From NCBI RefSeq assembly GCF_036231905.1, contig NZ_JAZARE010000003.1, positions 248,001 to 312,000 on the forward strand: 64,000 bases of DNA. The letters are read 5' to 3'. Under the pieces are notes generated by a model. It did not search any database. It was not told the DNA's origin and worked only from the letters and a program-made list of their open reading frames with translations. The stretch's first letter is position 1; the number at the start of each line of letters is the position of its first letter. This stretch comes from CAMLIZ01 sp036231905. GTDB lineage: Bacteria > Pseudomonadota > Gammaproteobacteria > Burkholderiales > Burkholderiaceae_C. Shown here in pieces: positions 18,326 to 27,210 of the stretch. Made by a program: the position numbers and the translations under genes.

Positions 18326-20539
18326 ATGCACCGCCGCCGCCTCCTACAAGCAGCAAGCCTGGGCAGCCTGCTCGGTGCACCGTTGCCCGCGGCCTGGAGC
18401 GCCGCACCCGCGGGCGCCGCCCCGTATGCCTGGCGCAGCGTGCCCTTTGGTGCCGGCGGCTTCGTCGACGGTTTCCTGTTCCACCCCACCGAGCCGGGGC
18501 TGCTGTACGCACGCACCGACATCGGCGGCGCCTACCGCTTCGACACCGCGGCCAACGCCTGGGTGCCGCTGCTGGACCACCTTTCGCATGCAGAGGCCGA
18601 CCTGATGGGCGTGCTCAGCTTGGCGGTGGACCCGGCCGACCCCGACCGGCTGTACGCGGCCTGCGGCCTCTATCTGGACCAGCGCTCGCGCCCAGGCGCC
18701 CTGCTGGCCTCCACCGACCGCGGGGCGACGTGGCAGGTGCACGAACTGGGCCTGCACATCGGCGGCAACTCGCCCGGCCGCGGCTCGGGCGAGCGGCTGC
18801 AGGTGGACCCCCATGAGGGCCAAGTGCTGTGGCTGGGCAGCTCGCAGGACGGGCTGCTGCGCAGCACCGACCGGGGCCGCAGCTTCAGCCGCATCGAAGG
18901 CTTCACCGCGCGCCATGTCTCGCTGGTGCTCATCGATCCGGCCAGCGGCACGGCGGGCGGCGCATCGCGCACCGTCTACGCCGGCAGCCATGACGAGCCG
19001 GGGCTGTACGTGTCGCATGACGGCGGCCAGCGCTTCAGCCGCGAGGCGGGCACGCCGCGCCAGGTGCCCCAGCATGCCGCCATCGGGCCTGACGGCAGCC
19101 TGTACGTCAGCTTTGCGCTCGGCACGGCGGCCGTGGCCTGCAACCCCAGCTACGCCAAGACCGGCAGCGTGTGGAAGCGCGACGCCGAAGGCCGCTGGAC
19201 CGACATCACGCCCGAGCCGCCCGGCGAGGGCCGGCGCGCCTTTGGTTATTCGGGGCTGGACGTGGACCGTCGCCAGCCGGGCCGCCTGGTGGTGTCCACC
19301 ATCGAACGCTGGGCCGAAGGCGACGAGATCTTCGTGTCGGAGGACGGTGGCACGCACTGGACGGCGCTGGGCGCGCTGTCGCAGCACGAGGCCGGCGCCT
19401 ACCCTTGGCTGGTGGACTACATGCGCACCGAGCGCAACTTCGGCCACTGGACGTCCGACGTGAAGCTCGATCCCTTCAACGGCGACCGCGCGCTCTATGG
19501 CACCGGCTACGGCGTGTGGGTGACACGCAACCTGGGCGCCGCGCGCAACCGCGGCCAGGTGCAGTGGGTGTTCACCGTGGCCAACTTCGAGGAGACCGCC
19601 ACGCTGGTGATCCGCAGCCCCGCCACCGGCCCGCGCCTGCTGGCCGCGATGGGCGACGTGGCCGGCGGCGCGTGGGACGACCCCAGCCGTGCGCTGGGCC
19701 GGCGCTACTTCACGCCACCCAAGGAAACCAACCGCTCCGTGGATTTCGCCGAGCTGGCGCAGCACATCGTCGCGCGCACCGGGGACGGGCCGTCCAGCGG
19801 CTACTGGTCCGACGATGGCGGCCTGCAGTGGCAGCCGTTCGAAACCTCGCCGCGCACGGGCCGCGTGCAGTCGGGCAGCATCGCGGTGTCGGCGCGCGGC
19901 GGGGCCTTCGTGTATGCGCCGCAGAAGGGCAGCGCGCTCTGGTCACACGACCGCGGCCGCCGCTGGGCACCCTGCCTGGGCTGGCCGGCGTCCGGCACCA
20001 CGCCGCTGCGCGCGGTGGCGGACCGCGCGGCGGAGGGCGTGTTCTACGTGCTGGACAGCCAGCGTGGCCAGCTGCTCGCCAGCCGGGACGGTGGCCGGCG
20101 CTTCAAGCCGCTGCTCACCGGGCTGCCCCAGCCGGCCCCCGGGCAACCCACGCAGCTGGTGAGCGCGCCCGGCACCGAAGGCGACCTGTGGCTGGCCCTG
20201 GGCGACCGGCTGCTGCATGTGCCGGCTCGCGGCCGCGAGCCGAAGGCGCTGCCGGCAGTGGCCGAGGCGTGGATGCTGGCGCTCGGCAAGGGCGTACCCG
20301 GCGCGGCCTATCACAGCCTCTACCTCTGGGGCCGCGTGCGGGTGACCGGCAGCACCCTGCCGGAGGAAGGCCTGTTTCGCTCCGATGACGCCGGCGCCAG
20401 CTTCACCCGCATCAACGATGACCAGCACCGCTACGGCCGGCTGCTGTCCATGGCGGCCGACGCGCGTGAACATGGCGTGCTCTACCTGGCGCCGCACGGC
20501 CGCGGCGTGGTGGTCGGCCGCCCGAGGGCCGGTACGTGA
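18326..20539 (+). CDS. GH74 endo-xyloglucanase, Tat-type signal
   Basis: The protein has 737 residues. It starts MHRRRLLQAASLGSLLG, a twin-arginine-like leader, then shows the double seven-bladed propeller with repeated sialidase/BNR-like strands (STDRGATWQVHELG, STDRGRSFSRIEG, SEDGGTHWTALG, SDDGGLQWQPF, SRDGGRRFKPL). Asp65 in YARTDIGGAYRF and Asp473 in RSVDFAEL occupy the positions of the two catalytic aspartates of GH74. GH74 enzymes cut the beta-1,4-glucan backbone of xyloglucan, endo or reducing-end specific. This gene is the strongest single indicator that the locus targets xyloglucan. Its stop overlaps the GH95 GTG by four bases. Confidence 0.93.
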   Translation: MHRRRLLQAASLGSLLGAPLPAAWSAAPAGAAPYAWRSVPFGAGGFVDGFLFHPTEPGLLYARTDIGGAYRFDTAANAWVPLLDHLSHAEADLMGVLSLAVDPADPDRLYAACGLYLDQRSRPGALLASTDRGATWQVHELGLHIGGNSPGRGSGERLQVDPHEGQVLWLGSSQDGLLRSTDRGRSFSRIEGFTARHVSLVLIDPASGTAGGASRTVYAGSHDEPGLYVSHDGGQRFSREAGTPRQVPQHAAIGPDGSLYVSFALGTAAVACNPSYAKTGSVWKRDAEGRWTDITPEPPGEGRRAFGYSGLDVDRRQPGRLVVSTIERWAEGDEIFVSEDGGTHWTALGALSQHEAGAYPWLVDYMRTERNFGHWTSDVKLDPFNGDRALYGTGYGVWVTRNLGAARNRGQVQWVFTVANFEETATLVIRSPATGPRLLAAMGDVAGGAWDDPSRALGRRYFTPPKETNRSVDFAELAQHIVARTGDGPSSGYWSDDGGLQWQPFETSPRTGRVQSGSIAVSARGGAFVYAPQKGSALWSHDRGRRWAPCLGWPASGTTPLRAVADRAAEGVFYVLDSQRGQLLASRDGGRRFKPLLTGLPQPAPGQPTQLVSAPGTEGDLWLALGDRLLHVPARGREPKALPAVAEAWMLALGKGVPGAAYHSLYLWGRVRVTGSTLPEEGLFRSDDAGASFTRINDDQHRYGRLLSMAADAREHGVLYLAPHGRGVVVGRPRAGT

Positions 20540-22941
20540 AGCGCCTGCTGCGTTGCCTGTTGCTCCTGGCCTGCGCGCTGGCCGCGATGGCCGCCTGCGC
20601 TTCGCCGGAGCTGGCGCTGCGCTACCTGAAGCCCGCAGCCGACACCGCCCAGGGCTGGGAGCGCGAGGCGCTGCCCATCGGCAACGGCCGCATCGGCGCC
20701 ATGCTCTTCGGCCAGCCGGCGCGCGAGCATGTGCAGTTCAACGACATCACGCTGTGGACCGGCGACAGCAAGACGCTGGGCGCCTACCAGCCCTTTGGCG
20801 ATGTGTTCGTCGAGCTGGCGGGCCACGACGCCCCTGTGAGCGGCTACCGGCGCGAGCTGCGCCTGGACGACGGCCTGCAGCGCGTGCAGTACACGCTGGG
20901 CGGCGCCACCTTCACGCGCGAAGCCTTCGCCAGCCACCCGGCGCAGGTGATCGTGCTGCGCTTGAGCGCCGACCGCAAAGGCCAGTACACCGGCAGCCTG
21001 CGCCTGGCCGACATGCACGGCGCGCATTTCGCCGCCGCCGGCAACCGCCTCTATGCCACCGGCTCGCTCGCCGGCTGGGTGCTGCCCCAGCCCGATGGCG
21101 CGGCCTCCGGCCAGCCGCCCACCACCAACCGCATGGCCTATGCCAGCCAGCTGCAGCTGCTGCACGAGGGCGGCTCGGTGCAGCTGCAGGGCCAGGCGCT
21201 GGAGTTCAAGGACTGCGATGCGCTGACGCTGGTGCTGGGCGCCGGCACCAGCTACGTGGCCGACGCCGCGCGCGGCTTCCAGGGCGAGCATCCCCTGGCA
21301 CGTGTGACGGCCCAGGTGTCCGCCGCTGCCGCGCGGCCCTACGCGGCACTGCTGGCCGAGCACCAGCAGGACTACCGCGCCCTCTTCGGCCGGGTGCAGC
21401 TGGATCTCGGCGCCACCGCAGCCGCACGCCGTGCGCTGCCCACCGACGAACGCCTGGCCGCCTACACCGCGCAAGGCGCCGACCCCGGACTCGAAGCCCT
21501 GTATTTCCAGTTCGGCCGCTACCTGCTGATCTCCAGCTCGCGCGGCGCCCTGCCGGCCAACCTGCAGGGGCTGTGGAACAACAGCCTCACGCCGCCGTGG
21601 AATGCCGACTACCACACCAACATCAACATCCAGATGAACTACTGGCCGGCGGAGCCGGCCAACCTGCCCGAGCTGGCGCAGCCGCTGTTCGACTTCGTGC
21701 GCAGCCAGGCGCCGGTGTACCGCAAGCTCGTGGCGGACACCGCGGCGCGCGTGCTCAAGGATCCGAACGACCTGCCGCCCGGCATCGTCACCTGGGACGG
21801 CTTCGGCCCGATGCCGGAAGAAACCTTCCTCACCGCGGCGCGCAAGCCGGTGCGGGGCTGGACGGTGCGCACCGCCACCAACCCCTTCGGCGCGATGGAC
21901 TACCTGTGGAACAAGACCGGCAACGCCTGGTACGCGCTGCACTTCTGGGAGCACTACGCCTTCACCCAGGACCGGGCGTTCCTGCGCACGGTGGCCTATC
22001 CGCTGATGAAGGAGGTGAGCCAGTTCTGGGAGGACCATCTCCAGCCCCTGCCGGACGGGCCGATGAAGGGCCGCCTGGTCGCGCCGCGCGGCTGGTCGCC
22101 CGAGCACGGGCCGGTGGAAGACGGCGTCAGCTACGACCAGCAGATCGTGTGGGACCTGTTCAACAACACGGTGGAGGCGGCCGATGCGCTGGGCATCGAC
22201 CGGGCCTATCGCCAGCACCTCGCCGCGCTGCGCGACCGCCTGGCCGGGCCGCGCGTGGGCCGCTGGGGCCAGCTGCTCGAATGGCTGGACGAAAAGAACG
22301 ATCCGGTGCTGGACACGCCGCAGGACACCCATCGCCATGTGTCCCACCTGTTCGCGCTGTTCCCCGGCCGTCAGATCTCGCCGCTGCGCACGCCGGCCTT
22401 GGCCGCCGCGGCGCGCAAGACGCTGGAGGCCCGCGGCGACGTGAGCACCGGCTGGTCCATGGCCTGGAAGATGGCCTTCTGGGCGCGCCTGCTCGATGGC
22501 GACCGCGCGCACCACCAGCTGCGCGGCCTGCTCGCCACGCCGGGCGCACGCGTGGCCGAGCGCAAGGGCCCGGGCAGCGAGCTCAATGCGGGCGGCACCA
22601 ACCCCAACCTGCTGGACACCCACCCGCCGTTCCAGATCGACGGCAACTTCGGCGCCACCGCGGCCATCTGCGAGATGCTGCTGCAGTCCCACAACGGCGA
22701 GCTGCACCTGCTGCCGGCCCTGCCCGCGGCGTGGCGCGATGGCGCGGTGAACGGCCTGCGCGCCCGCGGCGGGTTCGAGGTGGACATCGCCTGGGCCGGC
22801 GGCCGCCTCACCCGGGCCACCGTGCGCTCGGTGGCGGGCGCCGGCGGCGGCCGGGTGCGCTACGGCGATCGCCTGGTCGATCTTCATCTCAAGCCCGGTG
22901 AGCACCGCGAGCTCAACCACCACCTGCAAGCGTCCCGATGA
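20536..22941 (+). CDS. Exported GH95 alpha-L-fucosidase
   Basis: The protein has 801 residues from the GTG at 20536 (GTGA overlap with the GH74 stop). The signal peptide is LLRCLLLLACALAAMAACA; a cysteine near the cleavage site makes lipid attachment possible but the lipobox is poor. The GH95 N-terminal beta domain opens WEREALPIGNGRIGAMLFG and FNDITLWTGD. The (alpha/alpha)6 barrel carries HTNINIQMNYWPAEPANL (the two Asn that activate water in AfcA), RGWSPEHGP (acid Glu) and HPPFQIDGNFG (conserved Asp). GH95 enzymes remove alpha-1,2-fucose from galactose, the terminal decoration of fucosylated xyloglucan; alpha-L-galactosidase activity is the main alternative. Confidence 0.92.
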   Translation: MKRLLRCLLLLACALAAMAACASPELALRYLKPAADTAQGWEREALPIGNGRIGAMLFGQPAREHVQFNDITLWTGDSKTLGAYQPFGDVFVELAGHDAPVSGYRRELRLDDGLQRVQYTLGGATFTREAFASHPAQVIVLRLSADRKGQYTGSLRLADMHGAHFAAAGNRLYATGSLAGWVLPQPDGAASGQPPTTNRMAYASQLQLLHEGGSVQLQGQALEFKDCDALTLVLGAGTSYVADAARGFQGEHPLARVTAQVSAAAARPYAALLAEHQQDYRALFGRVQLDLGATAAARRALPTDERLAAYTAQGADPGLEALYFQFGRYLLISSSRGALPANLQGLWNNSLTPPWNADYHTNINIQMNYWPAEPANLPELAQPLFDFVRSQAPVYRKLVADTAARVLKDPNDLPPGIVTWDGFGPMPEETFLTAARKPVRGWTVRTATNPFGAMDYLWNKTGNAWYALHFWEHYAFTQDRAFLRTVAYPLMKEVSQFWEDHLQPLPDGPMKGRLVAPRGWSPEHGPVEDGVSYDQQIVWDLFNNTVEAADALGIDRAYRQHLAALRDRLAGPRVGRWGQLLEWLDEKNDPVLDTPQDTHRHVSHLFALFPGRQISPLRTPALAAAARKTLEARGDVSTGWSMAWKMAFWARLLDGDRAHHQLRGLLATPGARVAERKGPGSELNAGGTNPNLLDTHPPFQIDGNFGATAAICEMLLQSHNGELHLLPALPAAWRDGAVNGLRARGGFEVDIAWAGGRLTRATVRSVAGAGGGRVRYGDRLVDLHLKPGEHRELNHHLQASR

Positions 22942-24284
22942 CACCCACCCTGCCCCTTGTGCGCGGCGGCGCGCTCGCGGCCGCCTTCGCCGCCGTGCTC
23001 GCCGCACTGTCGGCCTGCGGTTCGCTGCGCACCCCCGGCACACCCGATGAACTGGCGCTCCATGTGGGCCGGCTGCACGCGGACCTGCGGCTGCAGGTGG
23101 CCGATTTCGAGGGCCAGCATGATTTCACCGGCAGCACCCTCGCATTGCCGAAGCCGGCCCAACCCAAGGTGCCCGACAGCCAGGTCAGCGCCCGCATCTC
23201 CAGCAAGGACGCCACCGGCGACGCGCTCACCCTGAAGTGGAGCAACGCCTGGTTCGCCAGCCTGCGTTTCGTCGCCGACAAGCCGATGGACCTTCGCCCC
23301 TGGCTGCCCGATGGCACCCTGGAGTTCGACGTGGAAGCGCTGGACATGGCCAAGGCGGGCCTCACCTTCGTGATGGGCTGCGGCGCCGACTGTGGCCGCA
23401 AGCTGCCCTGGCAGGTGCCCTCTCGCGCGCTGCAAGGCCTGGGCTGGCAGCACCTGTCGTTCTCGCTGCAGTGCTTTGCACGCGATGGCAACGACTTCAG
23501 CGCCGTGACCCAGCCCTTCGTGGTGGACACCAGCGGCACCGGCGAGGTGTCGGTGGCCAACGTGAGGATCGTGAAGAACGGCAAGCCCAATGCGAGCTGC
23601 CCCGACCACCGCACCGAATCGGTGACCCCCGCGCCGCTGACGCAGGTGTGGTCGCTGGAGTGGTGGATCCCGCGCCACGAGAAGAAGCTGGACGAGATTC
23701 GCCAGCTGCGTGCCCAGGGCCTGCAGCCCGAGGTGATTTTCATCGGCGACTCCATCACGCAGGGCTGGGAAGACGCCGGCAAGGCCGTGTGGGAGCGCCA
23801 CTACAAGCGCTACAACGCGCTGGACCTGGGCTTCGGCGGCGACCACACCGAGAACGTGTTGTGGCGCCTGCAGCACGGCGAGGTGCACGGCATCCGCCCG
23901 AAGGTGGCGGTGCTGATGATCGGCACCAACAACACCGGTGACCGGCAGGAGGACCCGGCCACCACCGCCGCGGGCGTCAAGCGCATCGTGGAGGAGCTGC
24001 GCCAGCGCCTGCCTGATACCAAGATCCTGCTGCTGGCGGTGTTCCCGCGCGACGAGTTGCCCACGGGCCGGATGCGCCGCCTCAACGACCGCGTGAACGC
24101 GCAGATCGCCGGCCTGCATGACGGCCAGCACGTGCACTTTCTCAACCTCAACGCCGCCCTGATGAACCCGGACGGCACCTTGTCCAAGGACATCCTGCCC
24201 GACTTGCTGCACCTGAGCGAGAAGGGTTATGTCCTGTGGGCGCAAAGCATGGAACCTACCCTTCGGAAGTTGTTGTCGGAATGA
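22938..24284 (+). CDS. SGNH-family esterase lipoprotein with N-terminal carbohydrate-binding-like domain
   Basis: The protein has 448 residues from an ATG overlapping the GH95 stop (ATGA). The lipobox LSAC puts the lipidated cysteine at residue 27. Residues ~35-240 form a beta domain (RISSKDATGDALTLKWSNAW; FVMGCGADCGRKLPWQVPS) similar in flavour to the galactose-binding-like C-terminal domain of ExoP-type GH3 enzymes. Residues ~265-448 are an SGNH hydrolase: Ser272 in IFIGDSITQGW, FGGDHTENVLWRL, MIGTNNTGD, and Asp422/His425 in DLLHLSEKGY. The catalytic part resembles PAF-acetylhydrolase and CE-type sugar acetylesterases. I infer that it removes O-acetyl groups from xyloglucan galactose. The domain combination is unusual and its activity is not established. 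Confidence 0.82.
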   Translation: MTPTLPLVRGGALAAAFAAVLAALSACGSLRTPGTPDELALHVGRLHADLRLQVADFEGQHDFTGSTLALPKPAQPKVPDSQVSARISSKDATGDALTLKWSNAWFASLRFVADKPMDLRPWLPDGTLEFDVEALDMAKAGLTFVMGCGADCGRKLPWQVPSRALQGLGWQHLSFSLQCFARDGNDFSAVTQPFVVDTSGTGEVSVANVRIVKNGKPNASCPDHRTESVTPAPLTQVWSLEWWIPRHEKKLDEIRQLRAQGLQPEVIFIGDSITQGWEDAGKAVWERHYKRYNALDLGFGGDHTENVLWRLQHGEVHGIRPKVAVLMIGTNNTGDRQEDPATTAAGVKRIVEELRQRLPDTKILLLAVFPRDELPTGRMRRLNDRVNAQIAGLHDGQHVHFLNLNAALMNPDGTLSKDILPDLLHLSEKGYVLWAQSMEPTLRKLLSE

Positions 24285-25639
24285 ACACGTTCACCTATTC
24301 CAGCCCGTTCCCGCCGTCGTTCGTCTTCGGCGTGGCGGCGGCCGCCGCCCAGATCGAGGGCGCTGCCTTTGCCGATGGCAAGGGCGAGTCCATCTGGGAC
24401 CGCTTCTGCCGCGTCCCCGGCAAGGTGTCCCATGGCGACACGCTGGACACCGCCTGCGACCACTACCACCGCTTCGACGAGGACTTCGCGCTCATGGCCT
24501 CGCTGGGGGTGAAGCACTACCGCCTGTCGATTGCCTGGCCGCGCATCTACCCGCACGGCGACGGCCCGCTCAACCAGGCGGGCCTGGACTTCTATCACCG
24601 CCTGCTGGCCAGCATGGCGCGGCATGGCATCACGCCGTGGGTGACGCTGTTCCACTGGGACCTGCCGCAGGCGCTGGAGGAGCGTGGCGGCTGGACCTCG
24701 CGCGTCACGGTGGAGGCCTTTGCGCGCTATGCCGACACGGTGGTCAAGGCCTTCGGCAGCACGGTCAAGAACTGGATCACGCTCAACGAGATCCGCTGTT
24801 TCACCTGGCTGGCCTATGGCGTGGGCAGCAAGGCGCCGGGCCGAAAGGAGAGCGAGCAGGTGGTGAACCAGACCTACCACCACGCCCTGCTCTGCCACGG
24901 CCACGCGGTGCGTGCGGTGCGCGAGTTCGGCGGCGCAGGCGCGCGCGTGGGCCTCACCGACAACTGCGACGTGGCGGTGCCGGTCACCGAAACACCGGAG
25001 GACATCGCCGCCGCCACGGCCTGGTTCCTGGACAAGAACGCGCATGTGCTGGGCGCCATCCACGGCAAGGGCTACTCCCGCGCCTACCTGGACCGTGTGG
25101 GCGCGGATGCGCCGCGCGTGCAGCCGGGCGACTTCGACCTGATCAGCCTGCCCACCGACTTCCTGGGGCTGAACATCTACACCGCCACGTACGTGCGCGC
25201 CGGCCGCAACGGCGCCGCCTACGAAGCACTCACGCTGCCGGCCAACTACCCGCGCGCCGACAGCCCCTGGCTCAACCTGGTGCCGCAGGCCATCTACTGG
25301 GCCTCGCGCATGTGCCATGAGCTCTACGACTACCCGGCGATCTACATCACCGAGAACGGCTGCGGCTACAACGACGAGCGCGTGGTCAATGGCGAGGTGA
25401 TCGACCTGCACCGGCGCGACTACCTGCGCAACCACCTGCGCGAGGTGCACCGCGCCATCGCCGACGGCGTGCCGATCGACGGCTACTTCCTGTGGTCGTT
25501 CATCGACAACTACGAGTGGGAAGACGGCTACCAGCGCCGCTTCGGCATCGTGCACTGCGACTACCAGACGCTCAAGCGCACGCCCAAGCTGTCGGCTCAC
25601 TACTATGCCGACGTGATGCGCACGCGCACCGTCCTATGA
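24281..25639 (+). CDS. GH1 beta-glucosidase, cytoplasmic
   Basis: The protein has 452 residues starting MNTFTYSSPFPPSFVFGVAAAAAQIEG at the ATG overlapping the previous stop; the 15 codons upstream are a frame extension. There is no signal peptide. Barrel motifs: YRLSIAWPRIYPHGDG, TLFHWDLPQALEERGGW, acid/base Glu170 in TLNEI, nucleophile Glu358 in YITENGCGYND, and FLWSFIDNYEWEDGY. The usual Pro of the NEP motif is Ile here. GH1 acts on cellobiose-like or related beta-glycosides. In this operon it likely trims the glucan backbone after GH31 removes xylose. The stop overlaps the next ATG by four bases. Confidence 0.92.
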   Translation: MNTFTYSSPFPPSFVFGVAAAAAQIEGAAFADGKGESIWDRFCRVPGKVSHGDTLDTACDHYHRFDEDFALMASLGVKHYRLSIAWPRIYPHGDGPLNQAGLDFYHRLLASMARHGITPWVTLFHWDLPQALEERGGWTSRVTVEAFARYADTVVKAFGSTVKNWITLNEIRCFTWLAYGVGSKAPGRKESEQVVNQTYHHALLCHGHAVRAVREFGGAGARVGLTDNCDVAVPVTETPEDIAAATAWFLDKNAHVLGAIHGKGYSRAYLDRVGADAPRVQPGDFDLISLPTDFLGLNIYTATYVRAGRNGAAYEALTLPANYPRADSPWLNLVPQAIYWASRMCHELYDYPAIYITENGCGYNDERVVNGEVIDLHRRDYLRNHLREVHRAIADGVPIDGYFLWSFIDNYEWEDGYQRRFGIVHCDYQTLKRTPKLSAHYYADVMRTRTVL

Positions 25640-27096
25640 CCACCACCGGAGCCGCTGCCATGCGAGGCGTTCCCTCCTCCACCCCGGCCGCGGTGCCGGT
25701 GACCGACCGCGTGCCGCTGCCCCAGAAACTCGGCTGGGGCCTGGGCAGCTTCCTCGACATGTGGGGCCACTGGCTCTACCCGACGCTGGCCTTCCAGGTC
25801 TTCAACATCTTCCTGCACGTCTCGCCGGGGCTGATCTCCACCGTGCAGGCGGTGAAGGTGGGCGTCGACGCCGCCTCGGATGCGATCTTCGGCTGGGCCT
25901 CCGACAACACCCGCACCCGCTTCGGCCGGCGGCGCCCGTTCATCCTGGTGGGCGGGGTGCTGGCGGGCATCGGGCTGCCGCTGCTGTTTGCGGTGGGCCA
26001 GGGCTGGAGCGACCGCGAGTACTTCCTGTTCATGCTCGTCTCCACCCTGCTGTACGTGCCGGTGATGAGCTGCTTCAACATGCCCTGGGTGAGCCTCGGC
26101 TCGGAGATGACGCCCGACTATCACGAGCGCACCAACGTGATGTCGATCCGCAACCTGATCCAGAAGCTGCCGGAGCTGGGCCTGTTCTTCGCCGCGCAGT
26201 TCACCACGCTGGCGGTCTTCAACGGCGCCGACGGCAAGCCCGACATCCTGCGCGGTGCGCAGGTGTACTGCACCATCCTGGGCACCATCATGGTGGTGGC
26301 CTCGATCGGGATCTTCCTGCTGGTGCGCGAGCGCTACTACGACCACCTCGTCAGCAAGACGCAGCAGAAGGTCAAGTTCTCCGACACCCTGTGGCGCACG
26401 CTGCGCAACCGGCCCTACCGCCGCGTGGTGACCATGAACCTGGCCTATGGCCTGGGCACCGCGATGGTGTCTGCGCTGGGCTACTACGCCACGGTGTACT
26501 ACGTGTGCAAGGGCGACGTGGCCCTGGCGGCGAAGTGGAACACCGCGATGGGCGCCGCCGGCATGGGCTTCGGCCTGCTCGGCATACCGTTCTTCAACCG
26601 CCTGGCGCGGCGCTTCGGCAAGCGCGCCGCGATGGTGACCGTGCTCTCGCTGGCGATCTGCGCCTTCATCGGCGACTGGTGGCTCTACGACCCCGAGCAC
26701 CCCTGGCTGCAGCTGCTGGCCTGCGGCTTCGTGGCGTTCACCGGCGCCGGCTTCTGGACGCTCTACGGCTCGGTGCTGGCCGACGTGATCGACGACGACG
26801 AACTGCAGACCGGGCAGCGCCGCGAGGGCTCGTTCTCCGCCTGCCAGTCGTGGATCTCCAAGGTGGGCATCGCGCTCGGCGTGGGCGCCTCGGGCTGGAT
26901 CCTGCAGTTCACCGGCTTCGACTCCAAGCTGCCGGTGCAGACCGACCACGCGATCTTCATGATCCGCATCCTGCTGTCCAGCATTCCGGTGGTGGGGCTG
27001 GTGGTGGCGCTGATCGCGATCCTGCGCTACCCGCTGACGGAGGCCCGCATGAGCGAGATCCGCACGGCGCTCGAAGCGCGCCGTGGCAAGGTCTGA
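25636..27096 (+). CDS. GPH-family glycoside/pentoside cation symporter
   Basis: The protein has 486 residues from the ATG at 25636 (ATGA overlap with GH1); the longer frame to 25492 lies inside GH1. About 12 membrane segments are visible. The family signature lies near the N-terminus (DAASDAIFGWASDNTRTRFGRRRPFI), with MPWVSLGSEMTPDYHERTNVMS further on. This is the glycoside-pentoside-hexuronide:cation type of the MFS. In E. coli the family member YicJ is encoded beside the alpha-xylosidase YicI. By analogy it should carry isoprimeverose or short xylo-gluco-oligosaccharides from periplasm to cytoplasm, delivering substrate to the cytoplasmic GH31 and GH1. The exact substrate is inferred. Confidence 0.9.
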   Translation: MTTTGAAAMRGVPSSTPAAVPVTDRVPLPQKLGWGLGSFLDMWGHWLYPTLAFQVFNIFLHVSPGLISTVQAVKVGVDAASDAIFGWASDNTRTRFGRRRPFILVGGVLAGIGLPLLFAVGQGWSDREYFLFMLVSTLLYVPVMSCFNMPWVSLGSEMTPDYHERTNVMSIRNLIQKLPELGLFFAAQFTTLAVFNGADGKPDILRGAQVYCTILGTIMVVASIGIFLLVRERYYDHLVSKTQQKVKFSDTLWRTLRNRPYRRVVTMNLAYGLGTAMVSALGYYATVYYVCKGDVALAAKWNTAMGAAGMGFGLLGIPFFNRLARRFGKRAAMVTVLSLAICAFIGDWWLYDPEHPWLQLLACGFVAFTGAGFWTLYGSVLADVIDDDELQTGQRREGSFSACQSWISKVGIALGVGASGWILQFTGFDSKLPVQTDHAIFMIRILLSSIPVVGLVVALIAILRYPLTEARMSEIRTALEARRGKV

Positions 27097-27150
27097 CATC
27101 CCACCTGCCGTGACAGCCACCGTGATCGCGTCTGCCAGGCGATTTGAAAG

Positions 27151-27179
27151 CTAATTTGTTCGTGCAATGCCCAAACTGA
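27151..27179. promoter_or_regulatory. Degenerate XylR-like half-sites upstream of the PEP-CTERM gene
   Basis: CTAATTTG (27151-27158) and CAAACTGA (27172-27179) resemble the two arms of the perfect repeat at 9274-9294, matching 6/8 and 7/8, but the spacing is 13 rather than 5 bases. A -10-like TGATAT (27177-27182) overlaps the right half. This may be a promoter of the PEP-CTERM/GH5/GH43 group with weak XylR control, or chance in a short AT-richer patch. The rest of the 114-base spacer holds only the GGAGG ribosome-binding site. Confidence 0.35.
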
Positions 27180-27210
27180 TATTCAACGAGAGCGACCCGG
27201 AGGTGGAGAC

